Source: Cupriavidus necator (GTDB taxonomy: Bacteria; Pseudomonadota; Gammaproteobacteria; Burkholderiales; Burkholderiaceae). From it: a stretch of DNA of 64,000 nucleotides. The translations under genes were made by a program, and so were the position numbers. Each line of letters begins with the position of its first letter. Position 1 is the first letter of the stretch. Location of the stretch: positions 1 to 64,000 of the forward strand of contig NZ_SROX01000020.1 in NCBI RefSeq assembly GCF_013141915.1, read 5' to 3'. The notes under the pieces were generated by a model. That model was not told the DNA's origin and did no database searches. It saw only the letters and a list, made by a program, of their open reading frames with translations. Positions 19,082 through 25,690 of this stretch are shown piece by piece.

Positions 19082-19124
19082 CGATCGGTGCGATCGTTAA
19101 GTCGGGGGCAGGGTAGCGATTATA
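19082..19124 (-). promoter_or_regulatory. Promoter and candidate autoregulatory operator of the TetR gene
   Basis: The minus strand shows a perfect -10 TATAAT at 19124-19119 with a weak -35. Downstream, between the expected start (about 19112) and the ATG, lies CGATCGGTGCGATCG (19082-19096), a 5-bp inverted repeat CGATC/GATCG with a 5-base spacer. A regulator bound there could block its own transcription. This is inference. Confidence 0.45.
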
Positions 19125-19179
19125 AGCAATCGGCTTGCCATGCCCCATCCCGCTCCGGGCGGGGCCGCCTGGCGCCGGC

Positions 19180-19605
19180 TCAGCCCGCCAGCGCCCGCGC
19201 CCACCGCACCACGTGCGGCCCGGCAATGGTGAGCCAGGTGCCGCCGCACAGCACCAGCGCCAGCATCACCGCCGCGCTGCCGAAGTCCTTGGCGCGCTTG
19301 GACAGGCTGTGCCGCTCCAGCGAGATGCGATCGACCGCGGCCTCGACGCTGGAGTTGAGCAGTTCCACGATCAGCACCACCAGCAGCGTGCCGAGCAGCA
19401 GGATGCGCTCGACCGCCGCCACCGGCAGCAGGAACGCGCACGGCGTCAGCAGCACCACCAGGGTCAGTTCCTGGCGGAACGCGCTTTCCTCCAGCACTGC
19501 GTAGCGCAGCCCCGACAGCGAATTGATCGCCGCGTGCCAGGCGCGCGCCAGGCCGCGGTTGCCCTTGTGAGGATTCTGGTCGACCGAGTAGTCAGCGCTC
19601 TGCAT
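19180..19605 (-). CDS. dgkA: Diacylglycerol kinase
   Basis: A 141-residue prokaryotic diacylglycerol kinase with three membrane helices. The active-site stretch E-L-L-N-S-S-V-E-A-A-V-D-R-I-S and the nearby K-R-A-K-D-F-G-S-A-A-V-M match the family. It phosphorylates diacylglycerol to phosphatidic acid at the inner membrane. The ATG at 19605 is chosen (AGAGG upstream), giving an overlap with the glycosyltransferase stop at 19592; earlier ATGs at 19626 and 19665 are possible. It is the third gene of the Pho-box-preceded operon, where it would recycle diacylglycerol. Confidence 0.88.
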   Translation of the reverse strand: MQSADYSVDQNPHKGNRGLARAWHAAINSLSGLRYAVLEESAFRQELTLVVLLTPCAFLLPVAAVERILLLGTLLVVLIVELLNSSVEAAVDRISLERHSLSKRAKDFGSAAVMLALVLCGGTWLTIAGPHVVRWARALAG

Positions 19606-20710
19606 TGCCGGCGGCGGCCTCTGCATTGGCGGGTCGGGCGGCAGTTGCGGATGCGGTGTCGACATGGGTTTGCGGGGCGGGTTGGGTCGCTGCGCCGCCC
19701 CGCCCGGGCCTGGCGGCGAACGGCCGCAGGTGGGCCAGGAATTGCTCGGAGGCGGCGCGCCACGAGAACCGCTCGGCATGGGCCCGGGCCGTGGCGCGGT
19801 CGATGCGCAGCGCTTCCAGGCAGGCTTCGCGCAGGTCTTCGTGCATCACGCCGGCGGGGCTGTCGCCCAGCACATCGATGGGGCCGGTGACCGGGTAGGC
19901 GGCCACGGGCAGCCCGCTGGCCAGCGCTTCCAGCAGTACCAGCCCGAAGGTGTCGGTGCGGCTCGGGAACACGAACACGTCAGCGGAAGCATACACCCGG
20001 GCCAGTTCGGGCTGGCTCAGCACGCCCAGATAGTTGGCGCCGGGATAGCGCGCGCGCAGCGCCGGCAGCGCCGGCCCGTCGCCGACCACCCATTTGGAGC
20101 CGGGCAGGTCGAGCGCGAGGAAGGCCTCGACGTTCTTCTCCACCGCCACGCGGCCGACGTACAGGAAGATCGGGTGGGCGGTGTTGAGCACATTGGCGCG
20201 CTGCGGCGTGAACACGTCGAGGTCCACGCCGCGCGTCCACAGCACGGCGTTAGTGATGCCGTAACGCCGCAGGTCGTCCAGCACCACCGGGGTCGGCGCC
20301 ATCACGGCCTGGGCCGGGCCGTGGAACCAGCGCAGGAAGCGGTAGGTCCACGCCACCGGTATGCCGAAGCGGGCCTGCACGTATTCCGGAAAGCGGGTGT
20401 GGTAGGCGCTGGTGAAGGGCAGCTTGCAGCGCAGCGCATGGCGCCGCGCGGCCAGTCCCAGCGGACCCTCGGTGGCGATGTGCAGGGCGTCGGGGCCGAA
20501 GGCCTCGATGCGGCGCCGCACGCGCGCACCCGGCAACAGCGACAGGCGGATGTCGGGGTAGGTCGGGCACGGCACGGTGCGGAATTCCAGTGGCGTGATC
20601 ATCTCGACCAGGTGGCCCATTGCCTCCAGTTCGCGGCGCGTGGACTTGAGCGTGCGCACCACGCCATTGACTTGCGGTTCCCAGGCATCGGTGACGATCA
20701 GGATCTTCAT
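19592..20710 (-). CDS. GT4-type glycosyltransferase, candidate glycolipid synthase
   Basis: A 372-residue family 4 glycosyltransferase. The N-terminus reads M-K-I-L-I-V-T-D-A-W-E-P-Q-V-N-G-V-V-R-T, as in SqdX/MgtA/Agt-like enzymes. The donor-binding domain has F-L-Y-V-G-R-V-A-V-E-K-N, V-V-G-D-G-P and the E-x7-E type region F-P-S-R-T-D-T-F-G-L-V-L-L-E-A. A strong GAGGAGG precedes the start. It lies 58 bases after a PlcP-like phosphoesterase gene and overlaps dgkA, which fits transfer of sugar to diacylglycerol. Sugar donor and acceptor are inferred from context. Confidence 0.87.
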   Translation of the reverse strand: MKILIVTDAWEPQVNGVVRTLKSTRRELEAMGHLVEMITPLEFRTVPCPTYPDIRLSLLPGARVRRRIEAFGPDALHIATEGPLGLAARRHALRCKLPFTSAYHTRFPEYVQARFGIPVAWTYRFLRWFHGPAQAVMAPTPVVLDDLRRYGITNAVLWTRGVDLDVFTPQRANVLNTAHPIFLYVGRVAVEKNVEAFLALDLPGSKWVVGDGPALPALRARYPGANYLGVLSQPELARVYASADVFVFPSRTDTFGLVLLEALASGLPVAAYPVTGPIDVLGDSPAGVMHEDLREACLEALRIDRATARAHAERFSWRAASEQFLAHLRPFAARPGRGGAATQPAPQTHVDTASATAARPANAEAAAGNAER

Positions 20711-20768
20711 GCAGCCTCCTCGGGCGCGGTGGAAGGGCAATGCGGATAGGGCAACGGGTGGCGCCGGG

Positions 20769-21746
20769 TCAGCCGGCCACGGCAGCACGGCGCCGGCGGC
20801 GCGTGGCCGACGCCGGTGCGTCCAGCAGCGTGGTCCAGTAGACGATCTTCAGTTCGCCTTCCAGGGTCTCGACCAGCGCCGACAGGCTCTCGACCCAGTC
20901 GCCGTCGTTGCAGTAAAGCTGGCCGTTGACCTCGCGGATCTCGGCCTTGTGGATATGGCCGCAGACCACGCCGTCGCAGCCGCGCCGGCGTGCCTCGTCC
21001 ACCATCGCGCTTTCGAACGCGCCGATGTAGTTGACCGCGTTCTTGACCTGGTGCTTCAGGAATTGCGACAGCGACCAATACGGGAAGCCCAGGCGCGCAC
21101 GCAGCCGGTTGAAGTGCCGGTTCAGCACGAGGATCATCGTGTACAGCGAATCGCCCAGGTAGGCCAGCCAGCGCGCGTGCTGCACCACGCCGTCGAACAG
21201 GTCGCCGTGCACCACCCACAGGCGGCGCCCGGTGGCGGTGACGTGCACCGCCTCTTCGCGCACGGTGATGTCGCCAAAGGCCATGCCGTCGAACTGGCGC
21301 GCGGCTTCGTCGTGGTTGCCGGGGACATAGATCACCTCGGTGCCCTTGCGCGCCTTGCGCAGCAGCTTCTGCACCACGTCGTTGTGGCTTTGCGGCCAGT
21401 ACCAGCCGCGGCGCAGCTGCCAGCCGTCGATGATGTCGCCGACCAGGTAGAGCTGGTCGGATTCATTGTGCTTGAGGAAATCCAGCAGGTAATCGGCCTG
21501 GCAGCCGGGCGTGCCCAGGTGGATATCCGACAACCAGATTGCGCGGTAGCGCTGGATCGGGTGCGGCTCGGGCGGATAGGTTTCCTGCGCTTCGCGCGGC
21601 GGCGCCAGCGTGGCGCCATCGAGCACCGGCGCCATGAAGGCGGTCACCGGCGCGGCGGGGCCGCTGTCAGCGCTGCGGCGCAGCCATGGCGCCAGTTGCG
21701 AGGCCTTCGACAGATACCCGCGGGCAGATCGGATTGCTTGCACCAT
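20769..21746 (-). CDS. PlcP-like phospholipase C / LpxH-family metallophosphoesterase
   Basis: A 325-residue calcineurin-like phosphoesterase with all five metal motifs: D74-I-H76, GDIID 103-107, GNHDE 143-147, HGD 180-182 and GHIH 263-266. It would commonly be named UDP-2,3-diacylglucosamine diphosphatase. However, S-D-I-H-L-G-T-P-G-C-Q, W-Y-W-P-Q-S-H-N-D-V-V-Q-K and K-N-A-V-N-Y-I-G match the PlcP branch (phosphate-starvation phospholipase C of Sinorhizobium). Neighbours (glycosyltransferase, dgkA) and the Pho boxes agree. The start at 21746 is used because an upstream extension would run through the Pho boxes. Confidence 0.85.
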   Translation of the reverse strand: MVQAIRSARGYLSKASQLAPWLRRSADSGPAAPVTAFMAPVLDGATLAPPREAQETYPPEPHPIQRYRAIWLSDIHLGTPGCQADYLLDFLKHNESDQLYLVGDIIDGWQLRRGWYWPQSHNDVVQKLLRKARKGTEVIYVPGNHDEAARQFDGMAFGDITVREEAVHVTATGRRLWVVHGDLFDGVVQHARWLAYLGDSLYTMILVLNRHFNRLRARLGFPYWSLSQFLKHQVKNAVNYIGAFESAMVDEARRRGCDGVVCGHIHKAEIREVNGQLYCNDGDWVESLSALVETLEGELKIVYWTTLLDAPASATRRRRRAAVAG

Positions 21747-21789
21747 GCCAGTCCCGGTTGCGGCGATGGCTGCATTCAGCCAGCCCGCG

Positions 21790-21818
21790 ATGACGGCACC
21801 GTGACGGAAACATGACTG
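21790..21818 (-). promoter_or_regulatory. Triple Pho-box half-site array (PhoB binding)
   Basis: The minus strand shows three 7-base half-sites with exact 11-base periodicity: CAGTCAT (21818-21812), GTTT, CCGTCAC (21807-21801), GGTG, CCGTCAT (21796-21790). The Pho-box consensus is CTGTCAT-N4-CTGTCAT. Ten bases downstream CTGAAT could serve as -10, placing a start about 20 bases before the ATG at 21746. PhoB normally replaces -35 contacts in this geometry. It predicts phosphate-starvation induction of the plcP-glycosyltransferase-dgkA operon. Confidence 0.78.
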
Positions 21819-21865
21819 ACATATGAATCGTTGCGGCGGCGGGACAGGGCAGGCGGCCGGCCGGC

Positions 21866-22846
21866 TCAGCGGCCACGCGCAGACAACTCGGCCAGCGCGT
21901 CGAGCACGGCCCGCACCGCGGCGGGATGGCGCAGCAGTGACACATGGCCGATGCCGGACAGCGCGATATACCCGGCACCGTCGAGCCAGCCGGTGCAAGG
22001 CGGCCCGGCAATCGAGTCATGCCAGCTGAAGATCGACACCATGCGGGCGCGCAGGCGTGGGGTTTCGGCCGCTGCCAGCGCGCGCAGCCAGGGACTGCCG
22101 CAGCGCATCTGGCGCGCATTATGGCCGCCGCCAAAGCGCGCCAGCGCGCTGCCGTGGTGAGGGCTGCCTAGCGTCACCACGCCGGCGCAGGCGTCTTCGT
22201 CGCCGGCCAGCCGCAGCGCGGCGCGCGCGGCCAGGCCGCCCATGCTGTGGCAGAGCAGCAGCGGCGCGCGCCCGCTTTCCGCGCGGATACGCCGCATCGA
22301 GGCCAGCAGCGCACGCGCGTAGTCGTCGATGTCGCCGAACACGGGTTCCAGGTCGATCCCCTGGCAGCGGTAGCCGGCGGCCGCCAGCGCCGGCTGCATG
22401 TCGAGCCAGATGGCCTGGCCGCAGGCGTAGCCATGGACCAGCAGCACCGGCGGGGCATCGCGTCCGGGCGCGGCATCCACGGCCGGGACGAAGGACGCCC
22501 TCGCGCGGAACGGCTGCAGCCAGTCGAACATACGCAGCACGGCCAGGCATTCGGCTGCGTAGCAGCGCAACGCCTCCGCCAGCTTCAGCGGCCTGCGGGT
22601 GGCGGCAAGTGCAACGGGCGGCGCGGGCGGGTGATTGCCGCGTCCGACCCACAGGCCGCGCCCGCTCAACCCGAAGGCGATGGCAATGCCGATGGCGAAG
22701 CCGCCCAGGATCAGCCCGGCACCGGCGGCGAGCGCGCCGGGCCACGGCCAGGCGGCCGCGCGCACCAGCGCCGCGGCAATGCCTAGCGCTGCGGCCGCCT
22801 GCAAGGTCACCGCGACGCGGCGGATGCCGGCGGCCCCCAGGCTCAT
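21866..22846 (-). CDS. Alpha/beta hydrolase, lipase-like, membrane-anchored
   Basis: A 326-residue alpha/beta-hydrolase. Two hydrophobic segments lie in residues 10-65. An oxyanion-hole stretch L-L-V-H-G-Y-A-C-G and a nucleophile elbow C-H-S-M-G-G follow, then the D and H region ending S-G-I-G-H-V-S-L-L. It resembles triacylglycerol lipases and the lipase-like PGAP1 group; the substrate is unknown. The ATG at 22846 overlaps the RDD gene stop (ATGA), so the two are translationally coupled. Confidence 0.82.
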   Translation of the reverse strand: MSLGAAGIRRVAVTLQAAAALGIAAALVRAAAWPWPGALAAGAGLILGGFAIGIAIAFGLSGRGLWVGRGNHPPAPPVALAATRRPLKLAEALRCYAAECLAVLRMFDWLQPFRARASFVPAVDAAPGRDAPPVLLVHGYACGQAIWLDMQPALAAAGYRCQGIDLEPVFGDIDDYARALLASMRRIRAESGRAPLLLCHSMGGLAARAALRLAGDEDACAGVVTLGSPHHGSALARFGGGHNARQMRCGSPWLRALAAAETPRLRARMVSIFSWHDSIAGPPCTGWLDGAGYIALSGIGHVSLLRHPAAVRAVLDALAELSARGR

Positions 22847-23382
22847 GGCTTGCCGCGCAGGTCCGTCAGCCGCGTGCCGGCCAGCCGGTCATGCAGGAAC
22901 TGGCGGCGCGGATCCAGCCATGCCAGCAGGATCCAGACCAGCAGGCCAGCGCCCAGCACGCCGACGAACGGGCCTTTCACCAGCCCCAGCAGATGGCCGA
23001 GCGCGGCCGATGGCGGCAGCCACAGCCACGCCAGCACGTAGCGCAGGGCCGCCTGGGGCCAGCGCGGCGGCACGCCCGCGGAGTTTTCGACGCGCATGCG
23101 CCAGGTCTGCATCGCCAGGGTCTGGCCGTTGCGCTGCCAGAACCAGGTGAAATACCACCCCATCACCAGGAAGCTCCATAGCTGGATCGCCAGCGCTCCA
23201 TCCATGCCAAGCTTCTGCAGCAGCGGCCGCACCAGCAAATAGGCCGCGGTCGATGCGCTCAGCACGCCAAACAGCAGCACGCCTTCGTAAAGCATGCAGG
23301 CGATGCGGCGGCGCAGCGGCGGCGCGGCCGGCACGGTGGCAGCTGTGGCGGGGGGCTTGGGTTTGAGTGTGGCGGCGGGCAT
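22843..23382 (-). CDS. RDD family membrane protein
   Basis: A 179-residue RDD-domain protein with four likely membrane helices. The R-R-R-I-A-C-M-L-Y-E opening, the W-x-R-N-G-Q-T-L-A-M-Q-T-W-R-M-R-V core and the closing R-R-Q-F-L-H-D-R-L-A-G-T-R motif are typical. RDD proteins are poorly characterised; some act in ion transport. It precedes the lipase-like gene with a four-base overlap. Confidence 0.88.
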   Translation of the reverse strand: MPAATLKPKPPATAATVPAAPPLRRRIACMLYEGVLLFGVLSASTAAYLLVRPLLQKLGMDGALAIQLWSFLVMGWYFTWFWQRNGQTLAMQTWRMRVENSAGVPPRWPQAALRYVLAWLWLPPSAALGHLLGLVKGPFVGVLGAGLLVWILLAWLDPRRQFLHDRLAGTRLTDLRGKP

Positions 23383-23496
23383 GGAAGGCGATGGGGACGG
23401 GCGCCGGCGCGCGGCCTTGGGTGCCGATGCGGTGGCGGGGCCGGCCTGGCTTCGCTGGCCGGCGTGAGACCGCCATTATGCCAAATGGCGTGGAAA

Positions 23497-24312
23497 TTAC
23501 TGGCGCACGGTGGCGTCAGAAGCGGCCGCAGCCGCTTCGGTGGCGACCTCGGCTGCCTGCGGCGCAACCGGCGCCGCGCTCGCGGGAAGTGCGGGGGTGG
23601 CGGCAGAAGGGGCGGTCGGGGCGGCAGGCCCGGAAGCGGCGGCCATGGCAGCCGACGACGCGGCCGGTTGCGCCTGCGCCTCGCTGGCCGGCTTGCCGGT
23701 GGCGCGGCCGCCGTGGCCCGTGGCAGCGGTTGTCCTGGGCTCGCGGTGGAGCTGGCGGCTGGTGTCGCTGGGCAGGCGCTTGCCGCTGGGCAGCGCGCTG
23801 ACAGCGCCGGGGCGGCGCGGCACGCGGTCGGCGGCGGCCAGTTTCTTTTTCTGCTCTTCAGGCAGCTGCTGATACCTGTCCCAGGCCTCGGCCTTTTTCT
23901 CGGCCGGCAACGTGCGGGTGATCTGGTAGTTTTCGCGCGCCAGCCGGCGTTGCTGCGGGGTCATCCTGACCCACTCCGCCATGCGCGCCTGCAGCCGTGC
24001 CTGTTCGGCCGGCGAGTACTTCGGATAGCGCGCGGCGATGCGCAGCCACTTGTGGCGGTTCAGTTCCGGCAGGCTGTCCCACAGCGGCTGCAGCGGCGCG
24101 AGGATGCGCTGGTTGACGGGGCTCAGGTCGGCCCAGGCCGGCTTGGCACTGGCAGTCTGGGCGGGCTGCGCCACGGCGGGGCCGGTCGCCGCGGAAGCGC
24201 CCTGGGCCTGCGCCACGGCGGGCAGCAACGCCCAGCAGGCGGCCGCGCTGGCGCCGGCCAGCAATGCTGCCAGCCGGCGCATGGCGTCGGGACGGAAGAT
24301 CGCGCGCGCCAT
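23497..24312 (-). CDS. DUF3106 secreted protein
   Basis: A 271-residue protein with an N-terminal signal sequence ending near A-V-A-Q-A-Q. A DUF3106 domain follows (about residues 58-150: W-A-D-L-S-P ... L-x-P-L ... W-D-S-L-P-E-L-N-R-H-K-W, R-M-A-E-W-V-R-M-T-P-Q-Q-R), then a low-complexity Ala/Pro-rich tail of about 120 residues. The family is largely betaproteobacterial and of unknown function. It is the last gene of a sigma factor-DUF3619-DUF3106 operon, one base after the DUF3619 stop, so it is probably periplasmic and linked to that sigma pathway. Confidence 0.85.
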   Translation of the reverse strand: MARAIFRPDAMRRLAALLAGASAAACWALLPAVAQAQGASAATGPAVAQPAQTASAKPAWADLSPVNQRILAPLQPLWDSLPELNRHKWLRIAARYPKYSPAEQARLQARMAEWVRMTPQQRRLARENYQITRTLPAEKKAEAWDRYQQLPEEQKKKLAAADRVPRRPGAVSALPSGKRLPSDTSRQLHREPRTTAATGHGGRATGKPASEAQAQPAASSAAMAAASGPAAPTAPSAATPALPASAAPVAPQAAEVATEAAAAASDATVRQ

Positions 24313-24313
24313 G

Positions 24314-24745
24314 CTATTGACCGCGCTTGAGGAACACGTGGAAGCCCTCGTCGGCGTAGGCCGTGGGCGGCAGGTCGTCGAGCAGCATGGCGGCGTCGAT
24401 ATCGGCCAGTTCCTCGATGCGCTTCTGCTCCTGCCAGTGGTAGATGCCCGTCAGGCCGGCGGCCAGTGCCACCAACGTCCACACCAGGCCAAGGCGCCGC
24501 AGCCACGCGCCGGCGCGGTGCAGCGGCGAGGCGTCGTCGTCGAACATCGGTGCGTGCGCGCCCGGCATGGCCAATTGCGGCACCAGCACAGGCGCCTCGG
24601 CCTTCTTGCGGGCGACCGCCATCCGGCGCGCGGCGGCGAGCCGTTCGGAAATATCGGCCGGCAATGCGTCGGCGCCGGCATCCAGTGCCGCCCGGACCTC
24701 ATGGGCAAACCGGCGTTCGCGGATTTCTTTGTCGTTTCTGCTCAT
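24314..24745 (-). CDS. DUF3619 protein, possible anti-sigma-like partner
   Basis: A 143-residue protein with a cytosolic N-terminal half, one membrane helix at about 86-105 (L-G-L-V-W-T-L-V-A-L-A-A-G-L) and a short outer tail. It matches DUF3619, found beside ECF-like sigma factors in Burkholderiales. The single-helix topology is that of anti-sigma factors, but no known anti-sigma zinc motif is present. Its ATG overlaps the sigma factor stop (ATGA), so the two are translated together. Confidence 0.83.
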   Translation of the reverse strand: MSRNDKEIRERRFAHEVRAALDAGADALPADISERLAAARRMAVARKKAEAPVLVPQLAMPGAHAPMFDDDASPLHRAGAWLRRLGLVWTLVALAAGLTGIYHWQEQKRIEELADIDAAMLLDDLPPTAYADEGFHVFLKRGQ

Positions 24746-25311
24746 AGTCGGACTCCCCGCGCGCGCAGGGCCTGCGCAAGTGTATGCGTGGCACGGGAAC
24801 AGTGCGTCTTGACGCTGCCTTCGGAACAGCCCATCACGGCGGCGGTTTCGGCGACGTCCATATCTTCCCAGTAACGCATCAGGAACGCCTGGCGTTGACG
24901 CGTGGGCAGGCGCTGGATTTCCTGCTCGATGATGTGCATGGTCTGGGCGCGCTCGACGTGGTCGGCGCTGCTTTCGGCCGATGCCGAGCCGGCCTGTGCC
25001 TCGAGCGTCTCGAGCAGGTCGTTGTCGTCGCCGCCGTCACGGTCGTCGCGCAGGCTGGAAAACAGCGAGACCCAGGTATTGCGCACTTTCTGGCGTCGAA
25101 ACCAGTCGTGGATGGTGTTCTGCAGGATGCGCTGGAACAGCGGCGCCAGTTCCGCGGCACCCTTGTCACCATACTTCTCGGCCAGCTTGATCATGGCGTC
25201 CTGGACGATGTCCAGCGCGGCCTCGTCGTCGCGGACGGCGAACACGGCCTGCTTGAAGGCGCGCCGCTCGACGCTGGCAAGAAAAGCGGACAGTTCCTGG
25301 TCGGTGGCCAT
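24742..25311 (-). CDS. ECF-type RNA polymerase sigma factor
   Basis: A 189-residue sigma-70-like factor. Region 2 spans about residues 10-75 (D-E-A-A-L-D-I-V-Q-D-A-M-I-K-L ... F-Q-R-I-L-Q-N-T-I-H-D-W-F-R-R). Region 4 is at 132-180 (L-P-T-R-Q-R-Q-A-F-L-M-R-Y-W-E-D-M ... S-E-G-S-V-K-T-H). An acidic linker rich in D and E lies between them. It heads a three-gene operon with overlapping ends. A palindrome at 25433-25450 lies 120 bases upstream. Confidence 0.9.
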   Translation of the reverse strand: MATDQELSAFLASVERRAFKQAVFAVRDDEAALDIVQDAMIKLAEKYGDKGAAELAPLFQRILQNTIHDWFRRQKVRNTWVSLFSSLRDDRDGGDDNDLLETLEAQAGSASAESSADHVERAQTMHIIEQEIQRLPTRQRQAFLMRYWEDMDVAETAAVMGCSEGSVKTHCSRATHTLAQALRARGVRL

Positions 25312-25432
25312 TCAGGCGGTTGGGGCTTGTTGCTGCGGGACAAATGCCCGGTTCTGGTGAATGTGCTGCCTAGGGCGCGTGCATGCCCAATGTGCTGCGA
25401 TGCTAGCAAAATTTCGCCGCGCTGTACCGTTT

Positions 25433-25450
25433 TGTATGGCGTGACATACA
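25433..25450. promoter_or_regulatory. Palindrome in the sigma factor/ilvB intergenic region
   Basis: TGTATGGCGTGACATACA is a perfect 6-bp inverted repeat (TGTATG/CATACA) with a 6-base spacer. It lies 122 bases before the sigma factor start and upstream of the ilvB promoter. The binding protein is unknown. Confidence 0.4.
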
Positions 25451-25516
25451 TGGCAGTGCGGAAAACTTTTTTCAGGAATCCGGGGAACTTGGCAGCGCCA
25501 CAGGCGTAAACAATCG

Positions 25517-25545
25517 TAGACCGCGCTGGTGCATTGCAGTATCAT
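25517..25545 (+). promoter_or_regulatory. Promoter of ilvB
   Basis: -35 TAGACC (25517-25522), a 17-base spacer, and -10 TATCAT (25540-25545). Transcription would start near 25552, leaving about 140 bases of leader. Confidence 0.5.
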
Positions 25546-25658
25546 CGACGGTTCACACGACATCAGTGGTTGTCTCATCCGGCCGCTTATGAGGCGGTCT
25601 TCCATGCAGACGCGCACCGCTTGAACCCGAGCCACAAGTTCGGCAGAGAGCATCCAAA

Positions 25659-25678
25659 CAATTTTTTGCCGAAAATTG
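25659..25678 (+). promoter_or_regulatory. Hairpin adjacent to the ilvB ribosome-binding site
   Basis: The stem CAATTTT / AAAATTG with loop TTGCCG ends two bases before the AAGGA Shine-Dalgarno (25681-25685) of ilvB. It is A/T-rich and weak. It could modulate ribosome access or simply be fortuitous. Confidence 0.35.
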
Positions 25679-25690
25679 CAAAGGACTGAA

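Larger units (their letters stand above)
25312..25690. other. Divergent regulatory region, sigma factor and ilvB
   Basis: This 379-base gap has no convincing gene. It holds the upstream region of the sigma factor (minus), a palindrome at 25433-25450, a plus-strand promoter at 25517-25545 and a leader of about 140 bases for ilvB. A six-residue open frame at 25604-25624 carries no branched-chain codons and is not a leader peptide. Confidence 0.6.

Noticed and set aside
20769..21746. Naming this gene lpxH
   Set aside because: The motif details, the glycosyltransferase-dgkA operon and the Pho boxes fit PlcP better; lipid A genes are not nearby.
25604..25624. Possible ilvB leader peptide (six residues)
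   Set aside because: It carries no Leu, Ile or Val codons and has no ribosome site, unlike the leuA leader.
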